DNA of 64,000 nucleotides from CAVPMW01 sp963706515 (GCA_963706515.1 CAVPMW010000002.1:62001-126000); one strand, 5' to 3'; numbered from the stretch's first letter, positions 17,823-27,786 are shown. The notes: a model not told the origin generated them from the sequence alone. Made by a program: numbers and translations.

Positions 17823-19274
17823 ATGATTGCCTTAAAGGAAATAAAACAGATAAGCGAGTTCGAGTGGGAAATTCCCCAGAGCTACCGTAGCGATATGCGG
17901 GTCCCTGTCCGGCTCTTTACCACCCGGCGAATGCTGGAAGACGTCGCTTCCGACAACTCCCTCGATCAGGCAGTCAATGCAGCGACATTACCAGGAGTGG
18001 TTGGGTACGTCGTCGTGATGCCGGATATGCACCAGGGATATGGGTTCCCGATCGGTGGCATAGCGGCTACTCGTTATCCGAGTGGAGCCATCTCACCGGG
18101 AGCGATTGGGTATGACATCAACTGCGGAGTACGCCTGTTGGCCTCAGGCATGGAGTACGCGGCTGTTGAAAATCACCTGGATGAGCTGGCATCTGCCCTT
18201 AACTCCTACTGTCCCAGCGGAGTAGGAGAGAAAGGCTCGGTCAGGCTGACTGAAGCGGATTTGGAAGAGGTGTGCCGGGAAGGATCCTCCTGGGCGCTGC
18301 GCAATGGATATGCCAGCGAAGCCGATTTGCTGCGAACTGAAGAACGAGGTAGGCTTGAAGGAGCCGACCCCGCGAAGGTAAGCAAACGCGCTAAAGAACG
18401 TGGCCGCCCGCAGCTGGGCACTCTTGGAGCTGGAAATCATTTCATTGAAGTGGATGTGATCGAGCAGATCTTTCACCCGGAAGCGGCGCGCGTGATGGGC
18501 CTGGTGGAGGGCTGCCTGGCAGTTCAAATTCACTGCGGCTCGCGGGGTTTCGGGCATCAGATTTGTACGGATTACGTGGATAGCTTCCAGGACGCAGTGC
18601 GCCGGTATAACATCCACCTGCCCGACAGAGAGCTGGTTTGTGCACCGCTGGATTCTCCGGAAGGTCAGAGCTACCAGGCTGCGATGCGCTGTGCAGCAAA
18701 TTATGCCTTCGCCAACCGGCAGCTGCTGGCATCCCTGGCGCGGAAGGCTTTTGAGAGCACTCTGGCGGGAAAAGTCGAAAGCTGGCACCTGCACCAGGTG
18801 TATGACATAGCCCATAACATGGGAAAGATTGAGACCCACATGGTCGGCGGGCAGCGGATGACCGTATGCGTGCATCGCAAAGGTGCAACCCGCGCTTTCG
18901 GTCCAGGTTCTCCCGAACTGCCGGCTGAGTACCAGGCAATCGGCCAGCCTGTTCTGGTTCCAGGCAGTATGGGAACCGCCTCCTGGGTGCTGGTTGGCAC
19001 CGAAGACAGCATGCAGCGCTCGTTTGGCTCCTCCTGCCACGGAGCCGGCCGAGTCATGAGCCGTTCAAAGGCGAAGAAACAGGTGCGAGGGGACCAGCTC
19101 CGTCAAGAGCTCGAGCGGGAAGGGATTCGCATCCGGGCAGGCTCACTTCCAGGGCTGGCTGAGGAAGCGCCTGTAGCATACAAAGATGTGGACGCAGTTG
19201 TTAATACTGTGAGCGGCGCGCAGATCGCGCGTAAAGTGGCTCGACTCCGCCCTGTAGCCGTCATCAAAGGATAA
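17823..19274 (+). CDS. rtcB: RNA-splicing ligase RtcB
   Basis: Joins RNA 2',3'-cyclic phosphate or 3'-phosphate ends to 5'-hydroxyl ends using GTP and Mn2+. Visible signatures are PDMHQGYGFPIGGIAATRYP, GYDINCGVRLL (metal Cys), LGAGNHFIEVDV, IHCGSRGFGHQ and VHRKGATRAFGPG with the guanylylated His region, then GSMGTASWVLVG. The start is set at ATG 17823 with AGGA at 17813-17816, giving MIALKEIKQISEFEWEIP as in other bacterial RtcBs; earlier in-frame starts overlap archease. The product is 483 residues. With archease it forms an RNA repair or tRNA-healing pair. Confidence 0.95.
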   Translation: MIALKEIKQISEFEWEIPQSYRSDMRVPVRLFTTRRMLEDVASDNSLDQAVNAATLPGVVGYVVVMPDMHQGYGFPIGGIAATRYPSGAISPGAIGYDINCGVRLLASGMEYAAVENHLDELASALNSYCPSGVGEKGSVRLTEADLEEVCREGSSWALRNGYASEADLLRTEERGRLEGADPAKVSKRAKERGRPQLGTLGAGNHFIEVDVIEQIFHPEAARVMGLVEGCLAVQIHCGSRGFGHQICTDYVDSFQDAVRRYNIHLPDRELVCAPLDSPEGQSYQAAMRCAANYAFANRQLLASLARKAFESTLAGKVESWHLHQVYDIAHNMGKIETHMVGGQRMTVCVHRKGATRAFGPGSPELPAEYQAIGQPVLVPGSMGTASWVLVGTEDSMQRSFGSSCHGAGRVMSRSKAKKQVRGDQLRQELEREGIRIRAGSLPGLAEEAPVAYKDVDAVVNTVSGAQIARKVARLRPVAVIKG

Positions 19275-19293
19275 TCCCAAAAATTCCCACTTT

Positions 19294-19766
19294 CTATGAG
19301 CTGATCTCCGCCAGCTGAGCTGAGGTCAATGTAAGCAGCGCGTCCACGGGGAGGCTCACCATCAATCCGCGCTGTCCTGCAGATATGTAAATTTCATTGC
19401 CTGATTGCTCGCAGAAGAATCCAATAAGACCTGGAAACCTTTATGGATCAAGGCAAGAGGCGAGATGCCGCCTGCTTGCAAGCCAGTGATTTTTTCGGCC
19501 TCTCGCTCGGTTGGCACGAGTACCTTTTTTTCACCGATAAACCTGGCGACTGCTTTCAGATCGACTTCCTTATCTCCGGGAATAACTGCCAGAATGTATT
19601 TTCCTCTGGATTCCCGTTTGAGGACAATGGTTTTAAAAACCTGGTCAGGGGGTATTTTTAACAGCCTGGCAGCTTCGAGCGCACCCAGCTTTTCGCCAGG
19701 GAGCTCATGAGCAGTATATTGGATTTTCCGCGCCTCCAGGAGGCGGGTGACATTATTGACGGTCAT
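19294..19766 (-). CDS. ybaK: YbaK/EbsC-family aminoacyl-tRNA deacylase, one frameshift
   Basis: Hydrolyses mischarged tRNAs (Cys-tRNA-Pro in the YbaK subgroup). The sequence opens MTVNNVTRLLEARKIQYTAH. The family core is DQVFKTIVLKRESRGKYILAVIPGDKEVDLK, with Lys45-46 at the active site, and ITGLQAGGISPLAL. The frame is lost near 19409; a two-base removal or one-base addition restores SGNEIYISAGQRGLMVSL and a normal end at 19294. The repaired length is 157 residues, as expected. It is convergent with rtcB, 19 bases apart. Confidence 0.88.
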
Positions 19767-19865
19767 AAGATCATGGATTTAATAATCGCGGGTTTTATTG
19801 AAGTTACGCGCCGGTACTGAGACACGTCCGATCATGCGTTACGTCATTCCTCACCGGACAGAAGC

Positions 19866-21888
19866 TTAAATCGCTCCCACGGCGGAACGTTCGATTCTTC
19901 GGCGATGATTTTGCGCAATTCGATAGATTTGATCCCGCAGCACAGCTGCCTTCTCGAACTCCAGATTTTTAGCGGCTTCTTTCATTTGTTTATCCAGCTC
20001 AGAAATCACCCGCTGCATGTCTTTGCGGGAGGATACTGAAATTCCCTTTACCCGGTATTCAGCCTGGTCCTCCGCCACAGCGTGAATGGTAAGCTGCTCA
20101 GTCAGATCGTGCACGGCTTTAATAATGCTGACCGGCTCGATCCCGTGCTCCTCGTTAAACTTAACCTGCTTTGCCCGGCGACGGTTCGTCTCATCGATCG
20201 CACGCTTCATTGAATCTGTAACCACGTCGGCGTACATGATCACTTTGCCGTGGACATGCCTGGCTGCGCGCCCGATGGTCTGGATCAGGGCAGTATCAGA
20301 GCGCAAGAAACCTTCTTTATCCGCATCCAGGATGGCTACCAGGGAAACTTCAGGCAAGTCAAGACCTTCTCTCAACAGGTTAATCCCAACGATAACATCG
20401 AAGACTCCCAGGCGCAGGTCCCGTAAAATCCCAATCCGCTCTAAAGTATCGATTTCTGAATGGAGGTAATGAACCTTGATCCCCAGCTCCATCAAGTAGT
20501 CGGCGAGTTCTTCTGCCATCCGCTTCGTCAGTGTGGTGACCAGTGTCCGTTCACCGGCTTCAACCCGTTTGCGGATCTCACCGACCAGGTCGTCAATCTG
20601 ACCCTCTACCGGTCGGATTTCAACTTCAGGATCGACCAGCCCGGTTGGGCGGATGATCTGCTCGACGACCTGGTCTGCTTTCCGCATCTCGTAAGGACCC
20701 GGAGTGGCAGTCGTGTAGAGGGTGAAGCCCATCCGGTCCTCAAATTCATCGAACTTCAAAGGGCGGTTATCCAGAGCCGAGGGCAGGCGGAAACCATACT
20801 CAACCAGTGTCGATTTGCGGGAACGGTCGCCGTTATACATACCGCGGACCTGGGGAATGGTCATGTGAGATTCATCGATAATCAATAAATATTCAGAGGG
20901 TAGATAGTCCATCAGCGTCCAGGGAGATGAGCCTTCCGGGCGCTGGTCAAGGTGGCGAGAATAGTTTTCAATCCCGGCGCAGTAACCCACCTCACGCAGC
21001 ATTTCCAGGTCATATAAGGTTCGCTGCTCCAGGCGCTGGGCTTCCAGATAACGCTCATTGGCTTTGTAATAACGCAAGGCGGTCGCCTAATTCACATTCG
21101 ATATCCGTGATTGCCTGCTTGAGTTTTTCTTCATCGGTGATGAAATGTTTGGCAGGGTAGATCGCCGTGGCTTTCAACTCGCGGCGCAGCTCACCGGTCA
21201 AGGCGTCGAACTCGACGATCCGTTCGACTTCATCCCCAAAGAAGGTAATGCGGTAGCCCAGGTGGTCCTCATACGCGGGAATGATATCCAGGGTGTCGCC
21301 CCGCACCCGGAAAGCACCCGGGCGAAGCTCCAGATCATTGCGCTGGTAATGCCCTTCGACGAGCTGGCGAAGCAGTGCATTGCGCCGGTAAATATTCCCT
21401 GATTCCAGGTTAATTACTACTCGTCCATAAGCCTCAGGATTACCGATGCCATAAATACAGGATACAGATGCAACGATCACCACATCCCGTCGAGACATCA
21501 GGGAAGTGGTAGCAGCCAGGCGCAGGCGCTCGATTTCCTCGTTGATCTCAGTCTCTTTTTCGATGTAAAGATCGTGGCGCGGGACGTAAGCCTCCGGCTG
21601 GTAATAATCATAATAAGAGACGAAATACTCGACGGCATTATCCGGGAAGAACTCTCTGAATTCTGCATAGAGCTGTGCAGCCAGGGTTTTATTGTGCGCC
21701 ATCACCAGGGCGGGCATCTGGAGCTCGGTAATTACACTCGCAATGGTAAAGGTTTTACCGGTACCGGTTGCTCCCAATAGAACCTGGTTGCGTTGGCCTG
21801 CGCGCACTCCCTGCACCAGCTTAGCGATGGCATCTGGCTGGTCGCCAGTCGCCTGAAAAGGAGCTTTTAGATTAAATTCCATAATCAC
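19866..21888 (-). CDS. uvrB: Excinuclease ABC subunit B, one frameshift
   Basis: Damage-verifying helicase of nucleotide excision repair. The first part carries Walker A GATGTGKT (residues 39-46) and the beta-hairpin region EYFVSYYDYYQPEAYVP. The second part carries helicase motifs (DESHMTIPQVRGMYNGD, TTATPGPYE, GINLLREGLDLPEVSLVAIL, QTIGRAARH) and the C-terminal UVR domain (KEAAKNLEFEKAAVLRDQI). The two are out of frame at about 21076; removing one T restores ELGDRLRYYKANERYLEAQR. The repaired length of 673 residues is exactly typical. Its ATG overlaps the stop of the PHP gene by four bases. Confidence 0.95.
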
Positions 21889-22952
21889 CTGACTACGTAG
21901 ATTGGATTACTAAAGATCCAGGCTCGCCGGCGGCTGTAGTATTGGATATAGACTTCAACCCGGTACACTCCTGGCTCTGTCGTAATGTAGGTATAATTTT
22001 CCCGGTTATACCAGGTTTTGATGGTTTTGCCATCTTTTATCAATCTGCATTCAGCCCGCCTTGGCAAGCGGATCTGCATGGTAACGCCCTCTTTACAGGA
22101 CACTTCCTCTCCCATACAGGCAGTTTGGTCTCTACCCTGAGCTGTGAACTTGAAACCGCGGGTTGAGGCGGGCAGATCATAGCCGATGAATGCCCGCCCG
22201 CGGCTCAAAGTATCCAGGATTAGCTTCGTATCGGATTCTACATCTCCGCTAAGTGCGGCTGAAGGGAGTAAATGGGTATTTACCGCGTGGAAGTGAAAAG
22301 AATAAGGGTAAATGGTTTGTTTGAGAGGTCCAAGCTTACCAGGTAATGCATGCGCATCCGAGCCGCCGATCGCAACTACATGTTTGCCCTGAGTGAGAAG
22401 CTCATCCCATTTTTTGACTGCTTGTGGGAAGGGACCGCGAGCCACACGCCTTGGATTATACGCATAATAGATGGCATGCAGTTTTGTGCGTAAGCGCCCT
22501 TTAAATTCAGACATCGCATTCCATAGCTCAATACCCGTATAGCCTTGAATTTGCCAGTCCTCCCAGGAAATGTCCGGCTCGTTGAAAGCCGGAGCAGCCG
22601 GGTCGACCGGATGTGCAATAAATGAAAGGCCTCCCAGGCTGCGAACAAGCTCTACCAGTTTTTGCGGATCATCTGCCTGGTTGGCTAACTCGCGATTGAC
22701 ACCGAAGACCAGCAGATGGCTTTTCTGGGGAACGCGCGTCTGGTTATGAATTTCTTCGCCAATGATTAATAGCGTTTGCTTCTGACCGTCGCGATAATAG
22801 TCTGCTGGACCGTTTACCAGGACATTGTGATCGGTAACAAGGACGGCGTCCAGTCCTGTCTCCAGCGCGGCCTTGACAATTTCATTATGACTGCCATGCC
22901 CATCGGAGTAATGGGTATGCATGTGCAGGTTGATGACCAGCTCATCGAGCAT
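21885..22952 (-). CDS. PHP-domain metal-dependent hydrolase (CehA-like)
   Basis: A polymerase-and-histidinol-phosphatase fold protein of 355 residues. The metal ligands are all visible: INLHMHTHYSDGHG at residue 8, VTDHNV, GEEIHN, FIAHPVDP and GGSDAHALPG. The C-terminal 90 residues form a beta-rich segment (GVTMQIRLPRRAECRLIKDG) of the kind found in CehA/McbA-family hydrolases. No signal peptide is seen, so it is cytoplasmic. Substrate candidates in the family include nucleoside bisphosphates and phosphoesters; none can be chosen from sequence. It is translationally coupled to uvrB downstream and divergent from secG. Confidence 0.85.
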   Translation of the reverse strand: MLDELVINLHMHTHYSDGHGSHNEIVKAALETGLDAVLVTDHNVLVNGPADYYRDGQKQTLLIIGEEIHNQTRVPQKSHLLVFGVNRELANQADDPQKLVELVRSLGGLSFIAHPVDPAAPAFNEPDISWEDWQIQGYTGIELWNAMSEFKGRLRTKLHAIYYAYNPRRVARGPFPQAVKKWDELLTQGKHVVAIGGSDAHALPGKLGPLKQTIYPYSFHFHAVNTHLLPSAALSGDVESDTKLILDTLSRGRAFIGYDLPASTRGFKFTAQGRDQTACMGEEVSCKEGVTMQIRLPRRAECRLIKDGKTIKTWYNRENYTYITTEPGVYRVEVYIQYYSRRRAWIFSNPIYVVR

Positions 22953-22965
22953 GCAAAGCTACCAT

Positions 22966-22994
22966 TTGACGTTTAGACCAACGGAAGGTATAAT
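22966..22994 (+). promoter_or_regulatory. Promoter of secG
   Basis: TTGACG at 22966-22971, a 17-base spacer and a perfect TATAAT at 22989-22994; an AGGAGG follows before the start codon. Confidence 0.75.
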
Positions 22995-23036
22995 CCGCCT
23001 GCTTGAAAATTGCTTAGAGGAGGCTTGGAGTAAAGA

Positions 23037-23265
23037 GTGCTATTTTACCTGGATATCGCATTGATTATAACGTCGATTGCATTAATTGCCAGTGTGATAT
23101 TGCAAAGCAAGGGAGCTGGCTTAGGTGGCTTGACCGGGGCGGATACGGGCGGGATTTTCACCGCACGAAGAGGGATTGAAAAGGTCCTGTTTCGGATCAC
23201 AATCGTTCTTAGTTTTCGTATTCTTTATCCTGACCATTGCAACTGTCCTCTACACCCCTGGATAA
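23037..23265 (+). CDS. secG: Preprotein translocase subunit SecG, one frameshift
   Basis: Small auxiliary subunit of the SecYEG channel. It begins (GTG) MLFYLDIALIITSIALIASV and has the family core ILQSKGAGLGGLTGADTGGI with FTARRGIEKVLFRITIV. The frame is broken at about 23211; removing one base restores the second membrane helix VFVFFILTIATVLYTPG and a stop at 23265. The repaired protein is 75 residues with two membrane helices, the normal SecG size and topology. Without repair the second helix would be replaced by unrelated sequence. Confidence 0.9.
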
Positions 23266-23313
23266 AGAACCTTGTCGAATCTATAAGTGCTCAAGCCGAA
23301 ATTGTTATTCTTT

Positions 23314-23353
23314 AAGGGTTGACCCTCGGCTAAGCTGAGCGTCGCCCTTTTTT
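23314..23353 (+). terminator. Intrinsic terminator after secG
   Basis: An imperfect hairpin (AAGGG at 23314-23318 with CCCTT at 23345-23349, inner stem CTCGGC/GCTGAG, loop TAA) followed by a T-rich tract. The tract ends only about ten bases before the next start codon. Confidence 0.7.
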
Positions 23354-23360
23354 ATTTTCC

Positions 23361-25064
23361 ATGAAGAAATTGCGTTGGCAACTGGTCATTGTCGTAGTCT
23401 CTCTGGCGATTATCGGCGTGCTATTACTTTCGCAAGAACCAGAGCGCATCCCGGGTGTCGTCGAACCTGTTATTGCACCGACTAAAGGGGGACAATATAG
23501 CGAGGCCTTAATCGGCTCTATGCAGCGTTACAACCCCTTGCTTGATTGGAATAATAAGGTAGATAGAGATGTTGACAGGCTGATCTTCTGCAGCTTGATA
23601 AAATTTGATAACCGTTCCCTACCATACGGCGACCTGGCTGAGTCCTGGGGGATTTCTAAAGACAGTAAAGTATATAATTTTTCAATTCGACAGGACGCAA
23701 CCTGGCATGATGGCAAACCTGTCACCAGCGACGATGTGATATTTACCGTTAATTTGCTGAAAGATCCTGCTGTTCCCATTCCCGATGATATAAGAGAGTT
23801 CTGGAAACAGGTTGAAACGCTAAAGATCGACGATAAAACCATTCAATTTCGCCTGCCGGAGCCATTTTCGCCCTTCATGGATTATTTGACCTTCGGAATA
23901 TTACCTGAGCATTTAGTCGGAAAACTCTCTCCGGACGCGTTGGTCAATGATCCTTTTAATCTTCAGCCTGTTGGCTGCGGCCCGTACCGTTTCGATCATC
24001 TAATATTAGACAGCGGCAAAATTCAGGGAATTGCTCTTATCGGAAATTCTAAGTATTATAAACAGTCACCCTATATTGATCAGGTCACCCTGAAGTATTA
24101 CCCGGACGCGGAGACCGCTATCCAGGCATATAACTCTGGGGACGTGATGGGAATCAGTCAAATCGACGATACTATCTTGAGAACGGGACTCCAGGAGCCG
24201 AACCTGCAATTATTTTCCGGACGTTCCCCGCGGATGGGTTTGATCTATCTAAACCTTAACAATTCAGATTTACCGTTCTTCCAGGAGAGCGTTGTGCGCA
24301 GAGCCTTACTCCTGGGCTTGAATCGCCAGTGGATTATCGACCATATATTCAACGGTCAGGCTTTGCTGGCAGACGGACCAATCTTTCCGGGTACGTGGGC
24401 ATCTTATGAGGGCCTCGAGCATCTTCCGTACGATCCTGAGACAGCCGTAAAAATGTTGAAAGATGCAGGATATACAATCCCAGCCGAGGGGGGTACCGCT
24501 CGTGTGAAGGAAGGCCAGCCGCCGCTGGCTTTTGAACTGGCATACCCTGATGAAGCACCTTATGGAGAGGTTGCCCAGGCAATCCAGCGGGATTGGGCGA
24601 AATTAGGCGTCCAGGTAAAATTGAAAGCTGTTCCCTATAAGGAATTATTGAGCGATTATCTTGAGCCTCGTAAATACCAGGCAGCTCTGGTTGACCTGGA
24701 TTATACAGGCACTCATGATCCCGATCCATATCCATTCTGGCATCAGACCCAAATTACGAACGGGCAGAATTATGCCCAGTGGGATGACCGCCAGGCGAGT
24801 GAATTCCTGGAACAAGCGCGGATCCATGACGATTATGGGGAGCGGATGAAGGATTATCGCAACTTCCAGGTCAGGTTTTCAAACGAAATGCCGGCGCTGC
24901 CTCTCTATTATCCGATATATACCTATGGGCTCGACCAGCAAGTCCGCGGGGTTGGCATGGGCGCACTAACTGAGCCCGATGACCGTTTTGATGGAATTAC
25001 GAATTGGTTTCTGGAAGCACGTTTGACCGCCTCTACACCTGAAAGCCCAACCACACAACCTTAA
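23361..25064 (+). CDS. ABC transporter substrate-binding protein, family 5 (peptide-type)
   Basis: An extracytoplasmic solute receptor of 567 residues. An N-terminal hydrophobic segment (residues 6-25, WQLVIVVVSLAIIGVLLL) has no lipobox cysteine, so the protein is probably membrane-anchored. SBP_bac_5 hallmarks include FDNRSLPYGDLAESWGIS, FSIRQDATWHDGKPVTSDD and VVRRALLLGLNRQWI. The C-terminal region ends with a Thr/Ser/Pro tail. No permease or ATPase of an Opp/Dpp importer is adjacent, so it is an orphan receptor. No ribosome site is visible before the ATG, and the secG terminator ends about ten bases upstream. Confidence 0.88.
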   Translation: MKKLRWQLVIVVVSLAIIGVLLLSQEPERIPGVVEPVIAPTKGGQYSEALIGSMQRYNPLLDWNNKVDRDVDRLIFCSLIKFDNRSLPYGDLAESWGISKDSKVYNFSIRQDATWHDGKPVTSDDVIFTVNLLKDPAVPIPDDIREFWKQVETLKIDDKTIQFRLPEPFSPFMDYLTFGILPEHLVGKLSPDALVNDPFNLQPVGCGPYRFDHLILDSGKIQGIALIGNSKYYKQSPYIDQVTLKYYPDAETAIQAYNSGDVMGISQIDDTILRTGLQEPNLQLFSGRSPRMGLIYLNLNNSDLPFFQESVVRRALLLGLNRQWIIDHIFNGQALLADGPIFPGTWASYEGLEHLPYDPETAVKMLKDAGYTIPAEGGTARVKEGQPPLAFELAYPDEAPYGEVAQAIQRDWAKLGVQVKLKAVPYKELLSDYLEPRKYQAALVDLDYTGTHDPDPYPFWHQTQITNGQNYAQWDDRQASEFLEQARIHDDYGERMKDYRNFQVRFSNEMPALPLYYPIYTYGLDQQVRGVGMGALTEPDDRFDGITNWFLEARLTASTPESPTTQP

Positions 25065-25098
25065 ACAACTTCCGGGGGTCAGCGGGTGAAGAAATCGT

Positions 25099-25611
25099 TT
25101 AGGTTTTATTTTTCAACCATTCTTCAACTTCGACAGGAACGTTTTTCGCCCCCTCAATGTTAGCATAAAGCAGGTTTGCTTCGCGTAAGTCGATATGCCA
25201 TAAATTGGCACGGGTTAGATCGGCTCCCCGCAGATTTGCCCCACGGAGATCCGCCTCTCGCAGGTCTGAATCCCGCAGGTCTACTGTACGCAGATCTGAC
25301 CCTGCCATTTTCGCCTTACGCAGGTTTGCGAATTGGAGAGTGGCTTCAGAAAGGTCGCAGTATTCTAAAACCGTTTCTTCCAGGTTTGCTTTAGTAAGAT
25401 CTGCCTGACAGAGGGTAGCGTTGGATAATATAGCTCGCGACAAATTGGCTTCGATCAGGCTAAGGCGATCGAGACTGACTCCGCTTAAATCTACACCGCG
25501 CAGGTTGATTCCTTTGCCCGAATTGTTAGCGATCAATTTGATCACATCAGGGCGAGATAATTCACCCATAGCACGCCTCCAAAATATAGACCATGAATTG
25601 TGACCGATCAA
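25099..25611 (-). CDS. Pentapeptide-repeat protein
   Basis: About 25 tandem pentapeptides of the A(D/N)LXX type, for example SGVSLDRLSLIEANLSRAIL and LREADLRGANLRGADLTRAN, over residues 35-150, predicted to form a right-handed quadrilateral beta helix. The N-terminal 30 residues include LSRPDVIKLIANNSGKGINL, as in many stand-alone pentapeptide proteins of this group. The function is unknown. Some relatives mimic DNA and inhibit gyrase, but nothing here supports that assignment. No signal peptide or membrane helix is seen. Confidence 0.88.
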   Translation of the reverse strand: MIGHNSWSIFWRRAMGELSRPDVIKLIANNSGKGINLRGVDLSGVSLDRLSLIEANLSRAILSNATLCQADLTKANLEETVLEYCDLSEATLQFANLRKAKMAGSDLRTVDLRDSDLREADLRGANLRGADLTRANLWHIDLREANLLYANIEGAKNVPVEVEEWLKNKT

Positions 25612-25713
25612 CCCCGCTTATAATTACATAAAATTATACCGGATAGGGGAATTCTATGCAAACCACATTGTTTAGGCTAATGTATTTAATATTCTGATGG
25701 GGTTTACTTGAGT

Positions 25714-26220
25714 TTATTGATCTGTAAATTCGATGGAAAGCTCACCGTCTGGCAGATAATGGCTGTAAGCCATAAACGCGAACTCACCGCTGTGTGCCTT
25801 CAGGACCCTGGGCAGGAGCACTGGTAAATCCTCAACCAGGGGCAGATCGGAGAGTTTCGAAGTGTGGACCCACTCAGGCGTTCCTTCGGGTGAGACGCGC
25901 AACTCTCTCCTGGGAGATTCACCTTTGAGGATAAATACCACCACCCCGAGATCTTCCCCTGTATCTACAACCAGTATTCCGCACAGCCATAAACTGTCTA
26001 CCTCCACCCCGGTTTCTTCGAACAGCTCGCGTTTCGCTGAAGTAACGAGGTCTTCACCGCGTTCGAGGTGACCGCCGATCCCATTATACTGGTCCGGCCA
26101 GCGAGCCTTGTCCAAGGCACCGCGTAACAACAATATCTCCTCCCCGGAAGTAATAAAGATGAGTGTTCTAGGTATCAGACGATACCTTTCCGGTTCAATC
26201 GCCTGGTCAGAAACTGGCAT
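25714..26220 (-). CDS. Nudix hydrolase
   Basis: A 168-residue Nudix protein. The box G-x5-E-x7-RE-x-x-EE-x-G appears as GGHLERGEDLVTSAKRELFEETGV, complete. The N-terminal IPRTLIFITSGEEILLLRG and the C-terminal acidic region resemble the MutT-like/8-oxo-dGTPase NUDT group, but substrate prediction in this family is unreliable. A GGAGGA lies before the ATG. The aldolase gene lies upstream on the same strand, with a stem-loop between. Confidence 0.88.
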   Translation of the reverse strand: MPVSDQAIEPERYRLIPRTLIFITSGEEILLLRGALDKARWPDQYNGIGGHLERGEDLVTSAKRELFEETGVEVDSLWLCGILVVDTGEDLGVVVFILKGESPRRELRVSPEGTPEWVHTSKLSDLPLVEDLPVLLPRVLKAHSGEFAFMAYSHYLPDGELSIEFTDQ

Positions 26221-26247
26221 ATTGCTCGGGTTCCTCCGTGGTTAATA

Positions 26248-26288
26248 AAGCCAGCGTATTGGCAGGATGAGCTCCAATACGCTGGCTT
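26248..26288 (-). terminator. Stem-loop terminator after the class II aldolase gene
   Basis: A perfect 15-bp stem (26248-26262 with 26274-26288) and an 11-base loop. The T tract on the minus side is short (TTTATTAA), so termination may be partial. Confidence 0.65.
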
Positions 26289-26328
26289 GTGCAATCTCGA
26301 CTGCAACTTTAGTTGACAGGAAGATCCC

Positions 26329-27750
26329 TCAATCCGCGAGGTCGGAAACATCTTCTTCGCTGGTTAGATCGCCCAGATAATCTTTCAGCACCGGCGCGAT
26401 GGGGACTGGTTTAATCGTCTGATCGATAAATGCGCGTGTATCCTTCAACCCCAGCAGCGTGAATAGCTTACGGAACTGATCTTCCCAGGCTGAACCAATC
26501 TCCACTTTTTTCTCGACTGGCAAGGTCCAGAGCTGCTTCTTGAACGGTCCGATAGCACTTTTACGGGTTTTGTAATAGAACTGTTCATCTGTCATATCTG
26601 GTTTGCGTTCTGAAGCGCTTTTTTCATCCAGGTAGGCGTATATTTGATTGCGCAAATCTTCTGGCAGCCGGTCAAAGAGCATATTCTGGAAATTAGTCGC
26701 CAGGTGGACTTCAACAGCCTGTGCTTCTACGAATTTACCAAACGCATCTTCAGGCAAGGTTGAAGCGCCGTGTTGGACGGCTCCGCCCAGCCCATACTCC
26801 TGCCGGGCAATCTTCCCAAGATTCGCCAGCGTGTCAAAATCAACACTAACTTTCGCAATCGTACCATCCGGTAAAACAACTCCCCCGTGGGAAGTCCCGG
26901 TCTGGATGCTGATCTTACTGATAGGGGTTACCCCTGGCGCCTGGTTGCTAAGGTCAGTGAGGTAGCCGCTCATATAAGCACGCAGCTCTTCGGCGGTTGA
27001 GTTGTGCCCTCCGACCTCACCGATCTCACCGCCAATGCTGACCGTTACTCCCTCTGGCTGCAGTGAGCGGATATATCCTGTAAACATGGCTGAGAGGCCG
27101 GTATTGAGCTTCTGCTGTTCTGGGAGGGTCGATTTACTAAGATCGACCATGGTGGAGGTATCGATATCGATATTATAAAAGCCGGCAGCAATTGCCTCGA
27201 CGATCAGCTCGTTGAGTGCCTTGATTTCAGCCTCACTGTCGGCTGAATATCGTTTGGCAGATACCTGAAAATGATCCCCCTGGACGAACACCGGTCCGCG
27301 GTAGCCTTCGGCAATCGCTGCCGCCAAAATGCTGGTAACATACTCACTCGGGCGTTGGTCGGTATAACCCATCTCAGAGCGGGCGATCTCAAAGATGATC
27401 GGTCCAGCGTTCATAGATAGGGCAGCTCTGAACACCGCACTGGCGCTATCAAATGCCATAGCACGCAGATTTATGGCAGGAACGGTGAATGTCGCCGGGA
27501 TAACTCCCTTGCCGCGGGAGATATACAGGTTATGGATCGATGATGGAGATATGCCCAGCTCAAGCGCAATCAATCTAGTGAGATACCGCGCTAATCCCTG
27601 GCGCGGACCAGATTCAAGCGCAGATGCCTCAGCCAGCGAATGAATACTGCCTCTTAATTTTTTTTCGGAGACAACCTGGACTTTCCCCTCTGAAATTTTA
27701 ACGCTGCCATCCAGTTGTGATATAAGCTCGTTAAGTTCTGTTTTGGCCAT
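26329..27750 (-). CDS. Class II (zinc) fructose-bisphosphate aldolase-family protein
   Basis: A 473-residue class II aldolase homologue. It is longer than E. coli FbaA, with an N-terminal region of about 80 residues before the barrel (TVPAINLRAMAFDSASAVFR). Barrel motifs include FVQGDHFQVSAKRY, FYNIDIDTSTMVDLSKS, the glycine-rich GGEIGEVGGHNSTAEELRAY, IQTGTSHGGVVLPDG and VQHGASTLPEDAF. These positions carry the usual Asp, Glu and His residues of the active site and metal site. The substrate could be fructose or tagatose bisphosphate or another ketose; nothing nearby decides. An extended -10 promoter and GGAG precede the ATG. Confidence 0.85.
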   Translation of the reverse strand: MAKTELNELISQLDGSVKISEGKVQVVSEKKLRGSIHSLAEASALESGPRQGLARYLTRLIALELGISPSSIHNLYISRGKGVIPATFTVPAINLRAMAFDSASAVFRAALSMNAGPIIFEIARSEMGYTDQRPSEYVTSILAAAIAEGYRGPVFVQGDHFQVSAKRYSADSEAEIKALNELIVEAIAAGFYNIDIDTSTMVDLSKSTLPEQQKLNTGLSAMFTGYIRSLQPEGVTVSIGGEIGEVGGHNSTAEELRAYMSGYLTDLSNQAPGVTPISKISIQTGTSHGGVVLPDGTIAKVSVDFDTLANLGKIARQEYGLGGAVQHGASTLPEDAFGKFVEAQAVEVHLATNFQNMLFDRLPEDLRNQIYAYLDEKSASERKPDMTDEQFYYKTRKSAIGPFKKQLWTLPVEKKVEIGSAWEDQFRKLFTLLGLKDTRAFIDQTIKPVPIAPVLKDYLGDLTSEEDVSDLAD

Positions 27751-27786
27751 TTTTTTCTCCTGACAATTTGACGTAAAATCTGGTGG

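Noticed and set aside
18144..19040. Long open frame (298 codons) antisense to rtcB
   Set aside because: RtcB on the plus strand carries all family motifs; the antisense frame has no recognisable motif and reflects codon bias.
19362..19405. Natural C-terminal variant of YbaK
   Set aside because: The alternative frame restores the conserved ISAGQRGL block, so a sequence error is the simpler reading.
25199..25560. Short tandem DNA repeats suggestive of a CRISPR or satellite
   Set aside because: The periodicity is 15 bases and encodes pentapeptide repeats in a continuous minus-strand frame. No spacers and no cas genes.
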